Source: Papillibacter sp.
Lineage (GTDB): Bacteria; Bacillota; Clostridia; Oscillospirales; Oscillospiraceae
Assembly: GCA_012838125.1 (NCBI GenBank)
Contig: DUPW01000132.1
Span: forward strand, 1 to 60,537
Length of the DNA stretch: 60,537 bases
Reading direction: 5' to 3'
Shown here: piece by piece, positions 1 to 9,684 of the stretch
Position numbering within the stretch: position 1 is the stretch's first letter
How the letters are laid out: each line of letters begins with the position of its first letter
Made by a program: the position numbers and the translations under genes
Notes under the pieces: model-generated
Database searches by the model: none
The model's input: the letters and a program-made list of their open reading frames with translations, nothing else
Told to the model about the DNA's origin: nothing

Positions 1-763
1 CGTTCTTCTTCCAAACGTGGGAAGCAACGCCGTTGACATAGCCGCCAACGCCGGCATCGTCCGATTTAACGCCCTGCTGAACAGCGAGGGTCTGCGCAAC
101 GGAGTTGACAACCTTCTGCTCGTAGTCTTCCTTATCCTTGCTGTAGCTAACGAAGACGACGTTCTTGTAGAAGTTGAACGCATAGCGGGCAACTTCGTCA
201 CGGGTGGCCGGAGCCATGTAGTCAACGCCCGTGTCAAGGATGCCGACGTTCTGAGCGTCAACGATGGTGTTGATGGCCCAATCGGCGCCAACATACTCAC
301 CCTTCTTGCCGTAGCCGGCGGCAGTGAGGAGCATCTTGGCAAACTGAGCAGCGGTGACAGAGCCTTCGGGATCGAACTTGTTGTCACCCACGCCGTTGAG
401 GATGCCTCTGGTGACGCAGAACTGGATGAACGGAGCAGCCCAGTGCGTCGCCGCAACATCAGCAAACGGAGCAGAAGAAGCTCTCAGGCTGGCGGCGACG
501 TTATCACCGAGGAGCAGATAAGCGATAATTTTCGAAGCCTGCGCGCGGGTGAAGTGGCCGTTCGGCGCATAAGAGCCGTCATCCATGCCGTTGATGACGC
601 CGAGACCGACGAGCGTGTCGACAGCCTCTTTGTTGACGATGGCGTCAGCATCAGTGAAGTCCTGATACTTCGCCACCGTGCCAGCGGCGCCGACCATCGT
701 CACGAGGCTGAAAGCCATCGCGATGACGAGAGCAACGCTGAGCACTTTTTTAAGTGTCTTCAT
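1..763 (-). CDS. SLH-domain surface protein (3' end outside window)
   Basis: Reverse strand reads MKTLKKVLSVALVIAMAFSLVTMVGAA (signal peptide) then SLH repeats (VDTLVGLGVINGMDDGSYAPNGHFTRAQASKIIAYLLLG...); RBS-like aggagg upstream; open to window edge. Confidence 0.88.
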   Translation of the reverse strand, partial: MKTLKKVLSVALVIAMAFSLVTMVGAAGTVAKYQDFTDADAIVNKEAVDTLVGLGVINGMDDGSYAPNGHFTRAQASKIIAYLLLGDNVAASLRASSAPFADVAATHWAAPFIQFCVTRGILNGVGDNKFDPEGSVTAAQFAKMLLTAAGYGKKGEYVGADWAINTIVDAQNVGILDTGVDYMAPATRDEVARYAFNFYKNVVFVSYSKDKEDYEQKVVNSVAQTLAVQQGVKSDDAGVGGYVNGVASHVWKKN

Positions 764-1207
764 GTATTTGCCTCCTTTAAAATTTTTCGTGTTTCCACGT
801 TCGGCCTACTCTTTAGGCGGTGCCCACTCCGGGTTTACGGGCGCCCATGCCGCTAAAGGCGGCGTGATGAATGAACGCCTTTAAGCCGGGGCGGCCTATC
901 CGCCTGCATAGCAGGCTCTTTTGTATGTACAGGCATTTACAAGAGGTTCGGCTATACCTTTTGTAAATGGTGTACGACTTTTTGGTGTGGCGTTTACGGG
1001 ATTTGCTTTGCGCACCGCTTCAATTTCAAACGTCCGTTTCAAATTGAAGGAGGCAGGGAAGCGGAAGCGACTCCGCTTCCCGAATACATAGACCTCCAAG
1101 CGAAGCCTGACGCGGCACACCACACACCGTTTTCAGTCTCGCTTGCCAGTGCATTCCCTCTGATTGGATACAGAGGGAAAAACAGTAATAACTGCTTTAC
1201 ATGAGTG

Positions 1208-1236
1208 ATTATATGTTGGAAGGATTTTGTTGTCAA
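1208..1236 (-). promoter_or_regulatory. Sigma-A-like promoter for the first SLH gene (TTGACA-17-TATAAT)
   Basis: Minus strand TTGACA acaaaatccttccaaca TATAAT. Confidence 0.75.
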
Positions 1237-1396
1237 TGTAATCAGAGCCAATTTAATATTACAGTTCTGTTACATGGCGTGTAACAGAGCGTTTATCCGG
1301 TTATCCTAACTATTTCCGCAAAAACCGTTTCCACTGAATATGCCGCAATTTAGCACGGATTTCAAACGTTTTTCTGCAATCCGCCTCTTTTCCGAC

Positions 1397-1431
1397 AAAA
1401 AAGCGCCGCCCCTGAGCCGGGCGGCGCTTTT
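1397..1431 (-). terminator. Intrinsic terminator downstream of SLH gene 1505-3865
   Basis: aaaagcgccgcc/ggcggcgctttt stem followed on minus strand by T-run. Confidence 0.8.
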
Positions 1432-1504
1432 AAAACGGCATCGGCCCCGCGGAAATCCGCGGAGCCGATGTGTTGCCGTCTATTTAGAACATGTACGTTG
1501 TCAA

Positions 1505-3865
1505 TTAGAACTTGTACGTCGTGGTGAAGTAGACTGCCGAAGCGGCGTTTTCACCTTCGGTGTAGTAGAGGATGGAGCAGGCGATGAGGTCGTTGCTCTG
1601 AACCAGCTCGCCGGCGGAGACGGTGCCGTCCACGCTATCGACGCTGTAGAACTTGGTGTTCTCGTCGATGAGCAGGGTTTTGACATCGCCTTCGTCGTTT
1701 TCAAAGACGAAGTAGCTGCCGGCGTCGATAAAGGAGACTTCACCGTATCCCTCGGCCGGGGCGAAGATGCCGTCTGCCTCGGACTGGCTCGTCTCAGTGA
1801 CGTAGCCGGTGTTGCTCAGGTCGTACTTCACGAGGCCCGTCTGTGTGAAGAGGCCGCTTGTGCCCGTGAGCTTCGTGAGCTCGCCGTTGACATACACGAG
1901 GTAGTCGTGAACCAGATTGCCCTTTTCATCAACGCGCATCGTCGGGACCATTCCGGCGGGGACGTATGCGTAGTGCGGCGTGGTGGTGGTCAGCTCCGCC
2001 GTGGCGTCGACGATGAGCAGGGTGATGACGGACTCCTTGTTCGGGTCGACAACGAAGTTGACCTTCGTGTCCTCGTCGATGGCAACGGACTTCTTGTAGC
2101 CGTTTGCAACGTGGACGTTGTCGGTGCTGTAAGCCTTGCCGTTTTCAAAGTAGACAATCTTCGTGTCGGTGGTGAGGAAGTAGGTCACGCCATCAATGTT
2201 GATGGTGGGAGACTGCGCCTCGTAGTCGGCCCCCACCAGCTTTTCGTCCTCAAGGATGGAGAAGAGGACCTTGCCGTCTATAAGGGCGTAGGAGACGAAG
2301 ACGCGGGTGTTGGATGCGCTCAGGTCGAGCTCATCTTCCATGTCTTCCACGATGCCGTCTAAGCCGGCGGCCTGCTCATAGATTCTGAGGACGCCGTCCT
2401 CCGTCACGAGTTTGACAACAGCCGTGCCGTAGAAATCGTTGTACTGATAGCCAACGACAAAGCCGTAGGAGAGGGTCTGCGGAATGGAGGTATCCACAGT
2501 GGAGATAGCGATCACGGCGCCGGATTCGTCAAGATAAGCCACGGCGGGAACCTTGTGGTTTGCCGGGTTAGAAACGAAAGCGGACAGGGGGTTCACTTCA
2601 ACAAGTCCGGAGGCCACGCGGAGCGCGCCAGCGAACTGAATAGCCGCCGAGTTGCCTTCCGTCATCATGCCCTGGACAACAGAAGCCTTGACGAAGTCGT
2701 ATTTTTCCGTGGTTTCATCGAAGTAGTAGAGGACGTAGTCGCCCTTCTTCAGGCCTTCGTAGCCCACCACGTTTTCAGCCAGCGTATTCGCGGGCAGCGG
2801 GATACCCGGCATGGAGATGACGCCTGTCTGGCCCACCTTCACGTCGCCCAGCAGGATGCCCACCGTGCGCTCGATGACGGAGACCACATCGTATTTGCCG
2901 TTGCCGTTGTTGTCGATGAGGGAGACGGTGACGCCGCGGCGGATAACTGCATCGACGTCAGCGGCATCAACTTCATCGCCGTTTACGTAGTATGTAACGG
3001 GCTCGTCAGCGGCGGCAATGAAATGCTTGGAAGTGCGTGTGGAAAGCTCTTCAAGGGTGTAGCCCAGGTTGCTGGTGCCGAGGACTTTTTCCGTGGAGAG
3101 AGTCCATGCCTTGCCGGTGAGGGGCTGACCGTTTCTCAGCCAAACGAAGTGGCTCTTGCCGTTGATGACAACGGATTCGGAGCGGTCAAGGCCCATCTGC
3201 TCCTGCAGGGTGCCTCTTTCAAGGTCAACGTAAGCTTCCTTGTCCTTGCTGAAGGCCACGAAGTAGCACTTGTCGCTTGTGATGGCGTTGAACGCATACT
3301 GGGCGACCTGCTCACGGGTGGCGGCTTCAAGGTAGTTAATGCCGAGGTTCAGGATGCCGAGGTTCTGGGCGTCCACAAGAACGTTGATGCTCCAGTCGTC
3401 GCCGACGTACTCGCTGTTCTTGCCGTAGCCGAGGCCGCCGAGGAGCATCTTGGCAAACTCAGCGCTCGTGACGAAGTATTCGGGAGCGTACTGGCCATTG
3501 CCGATACCGTTGACGATGCCTCTCGCCGCGCAGTACTGGATGAACGGCGCGCTCCAGCGGTCAGCGGGAACGTCGGAGAAGCTGGTGGCGCTCGTCTTGA
3601 GGTTTTCGGCCGCATCAGCGCCGATGAGAAGGTACGTTATGATTTTGGCAGCCTGCTCACGGGTGAGCTTGTCCTGAGGACCGAAGTTGCCGTTATCATA
3701 ACCGTTGAGGATGCCAAGTCCGGTGAGCGTGTCAACGGCTTCGCCATATGTAATGCTCGAAGCGTCTTCATACTCAGCGACGGACTTCGCGCTGACCAGT
3801 GTTGCGAAGGACAGGGCCATCACAAGCACGAGGGTCAGACTGAGTACTTTCTTCAGTGTCTTCAT
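1505..3865 (-). CDS. SLH-domain surface protein with long unassigned C-terminal region
   Basis: Start at MKTLKKVLSLTLVLVMALSFATLVSA inside the longer ORF; SLH motifs TLTGLGILNGYDNGNFGPQDKLTREQAAKII; RBS aaggaggc upstream. Confidence 0.88.
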   Translation of the reverse strand: MKTLKKVLSLTLVLVMALSFATLVSAKSVAEYEDASSITYGEAVDTLTGLGILNGYDNGNFGPQDKLTREQAAKIITYLLIGADAAENLKTSATSFSDVPADRWSAPFIQYCAARGIVNGIGNGQYAPEYFVTSAEFAKMLLGGLGYGKNSEYVGDDWSINVLVDAQNLGILNLGINYLEAATREQVAQYAFNAITSDKCYFVAFSKDKEAYVDLERGTLQEQMGLDRSESVVINGKSHFVWLRNGQPLTGKAWTLSTEKVLGTSNLGYTLEELSTRTSKHFIAAADEPVTYYVNGDEVDAADVDAVIRRGVTVSLIDNNGNGKYDVVSVIERTVGILLGDVKVGQTGVISMPGIPLPANTLAENVVGYEGLKKGDYVLYYFDETTEKYDFVKASVVQGMMTEGNSAAIQFAGALRVASGLVEVNPLSAFVSNPANHKVPAVAYLDESGAVIAISTVDTSIPQTLSYGFVVGYQYNDFYGTAVVKLVTEDGVLRIYEQAAGLDGIVEDMEDELDLSASNTRVFVSYALIDGKVLFSILEDEKLVGADYEAQSPTINIDGVTYFLTTDTKIVYFENGKAYSTDNVHVANGYKKSVAIDEDTKVNFVVDPNKESVITLLIVDATAELTTTTPHYAYVPAGMVPTMRVDEKGNLVHDYLVYVNGELTKLTGTSGLFTQTGLVKYDLSNTGYVTETSQSEADGIFAPAEGYGEVSFIDAGSYFVFENDEGDVKTLLIDENTKFYSVDSVDGTVSAGELVQSNDLIACSILYYTEGENAASAVYFTTTYKF

Positions 3866-4067
3866 ATTTTGCCTCCTTAAAATTCGCGTAGTGGGCATAA
3901 ATCTTCCCGCCTCGCACCCCGCGGCCGCCCCCGTTTTAAAGGGGAAGCGTGTGGTGTCTCTCGTCGAAAGCGCGAGGACGGCGCCTTCCGCTCCTCCCCT
4001 TAGCAGGCCCGCTGTTCTGCTTCGGAAAGGCGTTTGCGGAAGTTTCCATGCCTTTGTCGCATGCCCA

Positions 4068-4095
4068 ATTATAGCGGAACTTGCCATTATGTCAA
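4068..4095 (-). promoter_or_regulatory. Sigma-A-like promoter for SLH gene 1505-3865 (TTGACA-16-TATAAT)
   Basis: Minus strand TTGACA taatggcaagttccgc TATAAT. Confidence 0.75.
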
Positions 4096-4493
4096 TTACA
4101 GCAACTTTACTCCAATGTTGCAGATATGTTACATATCCAGTGTTTTCCGGCACTTATTGCCATCCGTATTGGAAACATTATCCCTTTGCCGCACATGTTA
4201 TGTCTACCTTTCTTTTCATTTTCCGCTGCTTTTTGCCGTCTTACCTTATATATAATGTATACTCACCTCAAAAAGGGGCGCACCGCGTCAAATTACGTCA
4301 ATCTTCCAAAAGGTGCGGCGGCGCCGTGCGCTTTTCCCCGAATTTTCGGAGCGATATGCCAGTTTTTTCTGTTTTTCGCCCGAAAACGTCACTGGATTTT
4401 TTTCTGCGCAGGCTCTGTGAATGAAGTCTTGGCCCATGCGGGAATAATGTTCTCAGAAAGGGCGAGAAAAAGGTCCCACCAGTCGGAAAATAC

Positions 4494-4522
4494 TTGCAAT
4501 TGTGCTAATTGAGTGCTATAAT
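4494..4522 (+). promoter_or_regulatory. Promoter of rimP-nusA operon (TTGCAA-17-TATAAT)
   Basis: ttgcaa ttgtgctaattgagtgc tataat. Confidence 0.75.
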
Positions 4523-4551
4523 TTTGTTTGGCAGACAGTAGGAGTGTGATT

Positions 4552-4584
4552 GAGTGGGTTCTCCCCACTCTTTTTCTTGCACTG
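4552..4584 (+). terminator. Leader terminator/attenuator upstream of rimP
   Basis: gagtggg ttctc cccactc followed by tttttctt, lying between promoter and rimP start. Confidence 0.75.
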
Positions 4585-4624
4585 TTTTCATCGGTCAAAA
4601 ATTCACTGCCGGAGGCCACTGATT

Positions 4625-5080
4625 ATGAATAAAGTTGCGGAACGTGTTTGGCATCTTGCCGAACCCGTCGTTACAAAACTCGGCTATTCGCTCTGGGACG
4701 TGGAGTACGTGAAGGAAGCGGGCGTCTGGTTTTTGCGTATATATATAGATAAGCAAGGCGGCATCACCATTGACGACTGTGAAGCGGTGAGCCGCACCCT
4801 TGACCCCATTCTCGACGAAGAAGACCCCATCCCCAGCAGTTACACCTTTGAAGTCTCCTCGGCCGGCGCCGAGCGCGCCCTGCGTCGGGCAAGCGATTTT
4901 GCCGCCTTTATCGGCCATCTCGTTGAAGTGCGCCTATACAAGGCGATGGACGGCCAGAAAGAATTTGTCGGTAACCTCGTCTCCGGTGACGATGACCATG
5001 TCGCCATTGACGTCGGAGGCACCGCATACCGCTTTGATCGGAGCGCCGTGGCGAATGTCCGGCTCCGATTGTCGTTTTAA
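4625..5080 (+). CDS. rimP: Ribosome maturation factor RimP
   Basis: RimP-like sequence MNKVAERVWHLAEPVVTKLGYSLWDVEYVKEAG...IDDCEAVSRTLDPILDEEDPI; immediately upstream of nusA. Confidence 0.95.
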   Translation: MNKVAERVWHLAEPVVTKLGYSLWDVEYVKEAGVWFLRIYIDKQGGITIDDCEAVSRTLDPILDEEDPIPSSYTFEVSSAGAERALRRASDFAAFIGHLVEVRLYKAMDGQKEFVGNLVSGDDDHVAIDVGGTAYRFDRSAVANVRLRLSF

Positions 5081-5127
5081 GCCCATCATGACTTATTGTG
5101 AATGTAGTAAACGGAGGACTCACCGCC

Positions 5128-6180
5128 ATGAACGCTGAATTCTTCTCAGCTATTGCAGACATCGAAAAAGAAAAAGGCATCCCGCAATCCTATATGCTCG
5201 AAAAAATCGAGCAGGCGCTGCTCGCCGCTTTGAAGAAGGACTATCCCGCCGCGCAGGAGTGCGCCCGCGTGGTTTTGGATCCGGAGATGAAAACGGTGAA
5301 TATGTTTCTCCAGAAGGAAGTTGCCGAACCGGTGGAAGACCCGGATAACCAAATTTCTCTTGAAGAAGCGAAGAAAACGAGCCCCACTATTCAGGTCGGC
5401 GACTTTTTTCACGTCCCCGTGGACGCGAAAAAGTTCGGCCGCATCGCGGCTCAGGCGGCCAAGCAGGTCATTATTCAAGGCATCCGGGAAGCGGAACGGG
5501 GCCTGATTTACGACGAGTTTACATCCAAGGAGCATGAGATTCTCTCCGGCGTGATCACCCGCGTCGACCCGAGAACGGGCGGTGTCTCCATTCAGATAAA
5601 CTCCAACTCAGAATTTACGGAAGCATACCTCTCCCCCAGCGAGCGGATTCCAAACGAATCCCTGCGGGAAGGGGACCGTATCAAGGTCTACGTGGTGGAA
5701 GTGCGCAAGCTCTCCCGCGGGCCGCAGGTTCTCATCTCCAGAACCCATCCCGGACTTGTCAAGCGTCTATTCGAGCTGGAAGTGCCGGAGATTTTTGACG
5801 GTACCGTGGAGATTAAGAGCATTGCCCGGGAAGCCGGCAGCCGCACGAAGATTGCCGTCTGGTCCACCGATCCGGATGTGGACCCCATCGGCGCCTGCGT
5901 CGGACCAAAGGGCGGACGCGTCTCCGCCATTGTGGATGAGCTGGGCGGCGAGAAAATCGATATCGTCAGCTACAGTGAAAACCCCGAAGAGTACATCGCC
6001 TCGGCGCTGGCCCCGTCGGACGTCATCGGCGTCACCATTCTGCCGGACGGCAAAAGTTGCCGCGTCATCGTACCGGAGCACCAGCTTTCCCTTGCCATCG
6101 GCAAAGAGGGTCAGAACGTGCGCCTGGCCGCCCGTCTCACGGGATTTAAAATCGACATCAAACCGGAATCTCAGGCTTAA
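5128..6180 (+). CDS. nusA: Transcription termination/antitermination factor NusA
   Basis: S1/KH domains: DPIGACVGPKGGRVSAIVDELGGEKIDIV; operon context. Confidence 0.96.
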   Translation: MNAEFFSAIADIEKEKGIPQSYMLEKIEQALLAALKKDYPAAQECARVVLDPEMKTVNMFLQKEVAEPVEDPDNQISLEEAKKTSPTIQVGDFFHVPVDAKKFGRIAAQAAKQVIIQGIREAERGLIYDEFTSKEHEILSGVITRVDPRTGGVSIQINSNSEFTEAYLSPSERIPNESLREGDRIKVYVVEVRKLSRGPQVLISRTHPGLVKRLFELEVPEIFDGTVEIKSIAREAGSRTKIAVWSTDPDVDPIGACVGPKGGRVSAIVDELGGEKIDIVSYSENPEEYIASALAPSDVIGVTILPDGKSCRVIVPEHQLSLAIGKEGQNVRLAARLTGFKIDIKPESQA

Positions 6181-6236
6181 GGCGCCTGCCTGAGGGGTAA
6201 TCTAGAGCATATAAGGAAGGAGGCAGCCTAAAGACG

Positions 6237-6503
6237 ATGCAAAAGAAAATTCCCATGCGGCAATGTCTGGGCTGCCGCCAGATGAAACCGAAGCGGGAGC
6301 TGATTCGTGTCGTTCGTTCGCCGGAGGGGGAAATTTCCCTCGATTTTAAGGGCAAAAAGCCGGGGCGGGGCGCATACCTCTGCCCGACCCCCGAATGCCT
6401 GAAACGGGCGACGAAATCCCGCGCACTGGAACGGGCTTTTGAGACGTCCATCCCCGATGACGTCTACGAGGCCTTAGGCAGGGAAATGGAGGGTGGCGAA
6501 TGA
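6237..6503 (+). CDS. rnpM: YlxR/RnpM family protein
   Basis: MPMRQCLGCR-type motif (KIPMRQCLGCRQMKPKRELIRVVRSPEG); between nusA and ylxQ. Confidence 0.92.
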   Translation: MQKKIPMRQCLGCRQMKPKRELIRVVRSPEGEISLDFKGKKPGRGAYLCPTPECLKRATKSRALERAFETSIPDDVYEALGREMEGGE

Positions 6504-6925
6504 ATAACGCTCTACTTGGACTTGCCAAAAAGGCCGGCCTTCTTGAAATCGGCGAAGATTCCGTCACGCGAGCGGTTCGGGCACACAAAGCCTGTGTGAT
6601 TTTCACCGCGTCGGACGCATCTCCCAACGCCCAGCGCCGCGCCGGGCAGCTGGCCGCACAGCGCCGCTGCCCCCACGTGAGCCTTCCCCTTACGAAAGAG
6701 GAACTCGGCGCCCTGGTGGGCCGCCGGACACCCGGGATACTGGCCATGACGGACGCGGGACTGGCCCATCGATACGTCTCGCAGCTGGCTCAGGTGGACC
6801 CGGAGAAGTACGCATCAGACGCGGAGGCGCTGAGGCAGAGGGCCGAACGCATTGCCCAGCGCCGGAAAGAAATGGCGGCGCATTTACGAAACAAACGAAC
6901 CGGTAAGAGGAGGACAAAGCAATGA
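6500..6925 (+). CDS. L7Ae-family ribosomal-like protein (YlxQ)
   Basis: [37 protein letters not shown]; position between ylxR and infB. Confidence 0.88.
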   Translation: MNNALLGLAKKAGLLEIGEDSVTRAVRAHKACVIFTASDASPNAQRRAGQLAAQRRCPHVSLPLTKEELGALVGRRTPGILAMTDAGLAHRYVSQLAQVDPEKYASDAEALRQRAERIAQRRKEMAAHLRNKRTGKRRTKQ

Positions 6926-9285
6926 GTACACTTTTCAAATATAGGGTCCACGAGGTGGCCAAGGATTTTAAAGTTCCCACGAAGGCTATCTCGGAGATTC
7001 TGAAAAAATACGCCTCTGCGCCGAAAAACCACATGCAGGTTTTGACGACCGAGGAGCTTGATCTCATCTTTGAACACCTCACTCAAACCAATCAGGTTGA
7101 CAGCATAGAAGAGATCTACGCGGAAGCGGCCGCCGCTCCCGCACCTGCGGCTGCGAAGGAAGCGCCAAAGGGCGCCGCTCCCGCCGCAAAGCCGGCCGCC
7201 AAGAAGGGCGAGCCGGCGTCGGCCAAGCAAACACCGGCGGCAGATGCCGGGGCGGGCAAGAAACAAGCCCAGCCTCAGGCAAAGCCTGCCGAGGCGAAAC
7301 CCATCGTCTCCCGTCCGGTGCCGCAAAAGCGCATTATCGACACCTCCGGTGCCACGATTAACATCGCTAAGTACGACGAGCGCATCGAAAAACTCGTACC
7401 GGAGCGGGCGCAGAATATGCGAACCGGCAAGCAGAAGTTTTCCAAGAGATCCTCCAGAGGCGCAAATATCGGTTCAAAAAGGCGTCAGGAAGAGCGCGAA
7501 AAAATGCAGCGCCTGCAGCTGGAACTGGCCAAAAAGGCGCCGCTTAAAGTCTCCATTCCCGATGAAATCGGCGTGGGTGAACTGGCGTCCCGCATGAAGA
7601 AGACTGGCGCCGAAGTCGTCCGGCAGCTGATTAAGCTGGGCGTCATGGCCTCTTTGTCCGACGTCATCGACTACGATACCGCCGCCCTCGTGGCCCTTGA
7701 ACTGGGCTGCAAAGTGGAGCGGGAAGTGCACATCACCATCGAAGAGCGCCTCATTGACGACCGGGAGGACCGTCCCGAAGAGCTGGAGCCCCGCGCCCCC
7801 ATCGTGGTGGTCATGGGCCACGTTGACCACGGTAAAACCTCCCTTCTCGACCGTATCCGCCGCGCGAAGGTGGCGGAAGGTGAGGCCGGCGGCATCACAC
7901 AGCACATCGGCGCCTACCGTGTCTCCATTAACGGCAGCCCCATCACCTTCCTGGACACACCGGGTCACGAGGCCTTTACGGCCATGCGTGCCCGCGGCGC
8001 GAAGGTGACGGATATCGCCATTCTCATCATCGCCGCGGACGACGGCATCATGCCCCAGACGGTGGAGTCCATCAACCACGCGAAGGCGGCCAGCATCCCC
8101 ATTATCGTCGCCATCAACAAAATCGACGTCCCCGGGGCAAACCCCGAGCGGATTAAGCAGCAGCTCACCGAACACGGCCTTGTCTGCGAGGACTGGGGCG
8201 GCGACACCATCGTCTGCCCGATTTCCGCCAAGACGGGCGAAGGCATCGACCACCTGCTGGAAATGGTGGCCCTCACGGCGGAAATGGCGGAGCTCAAGGC
8301 CAACCCCAACCGCCCTGCCCGTGGCACAGTAATCGAAGCCCGGCTTGACAAGGGCCGCGGCCCCATTATGACGGTTCTCGTCCAGAACGGTACCCTGCGC
8401 CAGAACGACATCATCATCGCCGGAATGGCCGTTGGCCACGTGCGCACCATGATGAACGACCGTGGCGAGCGGGTGCAGGAAGCCGGCCCCTCCGTCCCCG
8501 TGGAGGTCACGGGTATGTCCGAAGTGCCTGAAGCGGGCGACACTTTCAACGCCGTTACCGATGAGCGTATGGCCCGCACCCTGGTGGAGCAGCGCAAGGA
8601 CGAGCGGAAGATGGCCGAAACCCAGAATGTGAAGGTCTCGCTGGAGGACCTGTTCGCCCGTATCCAGCAGGGCGAGATGAAGGACTTCAACATCATCGTC
8701 AAGGCAGACGTTCAGGGTTCGGCGGAAGCGCTCAAAGCCTCTCTGGAGAAGCTCACCAACGAGGAAGTGCGGGTAAAGGTCATCCACTCCGGCGTCGGCG
8801 CCATCAGCGAGTCGGATGTGATGCTCGCCGACACGGCCAGCGCCATTATCGTGGGCTTTAACGTCCGGCCGGATAACGTGGCTCAGAGCTACGCCGCCCG
8901 CAACAATGTGGATATCCGCCTCTACCGCGTCATTTACGACGCTTTGAACGAAATCGAATCGGCCATGAAGGGCCTGCTTGCGCCGAAGTACAAGGAAGTC
9001 GTCACCGGCCACGCGGAAGTGCGCCAGATTTTCAAAGCCTCCCAAATCGGCACGATTTGCGGCTCCTTCGTACTGGACGGCAAGATTCTGCGTAACAGCA
9101 AAGCCCGCCTCTTGCGGGACAACGTGGTGGTTTACGAAGGCGAAATCTCGTCCCTGCGCCGCTTTAAGGACGACGTCCGGGAAGTGGCCACCGGCTACGA
9201 ATGCGGTATCACCCTCGAAAAATTCAACGACGTCAAGGAAGGCGACATTATCGAAGCTTACATTATGGAACAGATTAAGGTGTAA
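6922..9285 (+). CDS. infB: Translation initiation factor IF-2
   Basis: G-domain [52 protein letters not shown]. Confidence 0.98.
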   Translation: MSTLFKYRVHEVAKDFKVPTKAISEILKKYASAPKNHMQVLTTEELDLIFEHLTQTNQVDSIEEIYAEAAAAPAPAAAKEAPKGAAPAAKPAAKKGEPASAKQTPAADAGAGKKQAQPQAKPAEAKPIVSRPVPQKRIIDTSGATINIAKYDERIEKLVPERAQNMRTGKQKFSKRSSRGANIGSKRRQEEREKMQRLQLELAKKAPLKVSIPDEIGVGELASRMKKTGAEVVRQLIKLGVMASLSDVIDYDTAALVALELGCKVEREVHITIEERLIDDREDRPEELEPRAPIVVVMGHVDHGKTSLLDRIRRAKVAEGEAGGITQHIGAYRVSINGSPITFLDTPGHEAFTAMRARGAKVTDIAILIIAADDGIMPQTVESINHAKAASIPIIVAINKIDVPGANPERIKQQLTEHGLVCEDWGGDTIVCPISAKTGEGIDHLLEMVALTAEMAELKANPNRPARGTVIEARLDKGRGPIMTVLVQNGTLRQNDIIIAGMAVGHVRTMMNDRGERVQEAGPSVPVEVTGMSEVPEAGDTFNAVTDERMARTLVEQRKDERKMAETQNVKVSLEDLFARIQQGEMKDFNIIVKADVQGSAEALKASLEKLTNEEVRVKVIHSGVGAISESDVMLADTASAIIVGFNVRPDNVAQSYAARNNVDIRLYRVIYDALNEIESAMKGLLAPKYKEVVTGHAEVRQIFKASQIGTICGSFVLDGKILRNSKARLLRDNVVVYEGEISSLRRFKDDVREVATGYECGITLEKFNDVKEGDIIEAYIMEQIKV

Positions 9286-9309
9286 GGCGCCGAAAGGGGC
9301 TTAAACGGT

Positions 9310-9684
9310 ATGGCATCAAACAGACTCAGTCGTATCAACGAAGATATCCAGCGCGTCATCGCGTCGCTCCTGCGTAATGTAAAAGACCCGCGGGTCAATC
9401 AGGGCCTTATCTCGGTGACGGGTGCGGAAACCACCTCCGACTTGCGCTTCAGCAAGATATTCCTGAGCGTCATGGGCCTGCAGGACGAAAAGGAACTGAT
9501 GAAGGGGCTTAAGTCCGCCTCCGGCTACATGCGGCGGGAGCTGGGCGCCCAGCTGAATTTGCGCTACACGCCGGAGCTGGTCTTTGAACTGGATAAATCC
9601 ATCGAGCACGGGGCTAGGATTAATGAGATTCTCACGAACCTTGACCTGTCCTCGAACCCGGAGGAAGGCAATGACACTTTCTGA
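9310..9684 (+). CDS. rbfA: 30S ribosome-binding factor RbfA
   Basis: RLSRINEDIQRVIASLLRNVKDPRVNQGLISVTGAETTSDL. Confidence 0.95.
   Translation: MASNRLSRINEDIQRVIASLLRNVKDPRVNQGLISVTGAETTSDLRFSKIFLSVMGLQDEKELMKGLKSASGYMRRELGAQLNLRYTPELVFELDKSIEHGARINEILTNLDLSSNPEEGNDTF

Noticed and set aside
17-856. 279-aa plus-strand ORF at window start
   Set aside because: Antisense to the SLH gene 1-763, which has a signal peptide, SLH repeats and RBS.
896-1251. Small minus-strand ORFs between the two SLH genes
   Set aside because: They cover the hairpin-rich leader; no convincing RBS or protein family; better explained as non-coding leader.
1340-3880. Plus-strand ORFs 1340-2362 and 2555-3880 opposite the large SLH gene
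   Set aside because: Mirror ORFs of a signal-peptide-bearing SLH protein; no RBS or domain support.
7474-9045. 523-aa minus-strand ORF opposite infB
   Set aside because: Antisense to a certain gene; composition (His/Asp/Gly/Val-rich) is typical of mirror ORFs from GC-rich third codon positions; no domain motifs.
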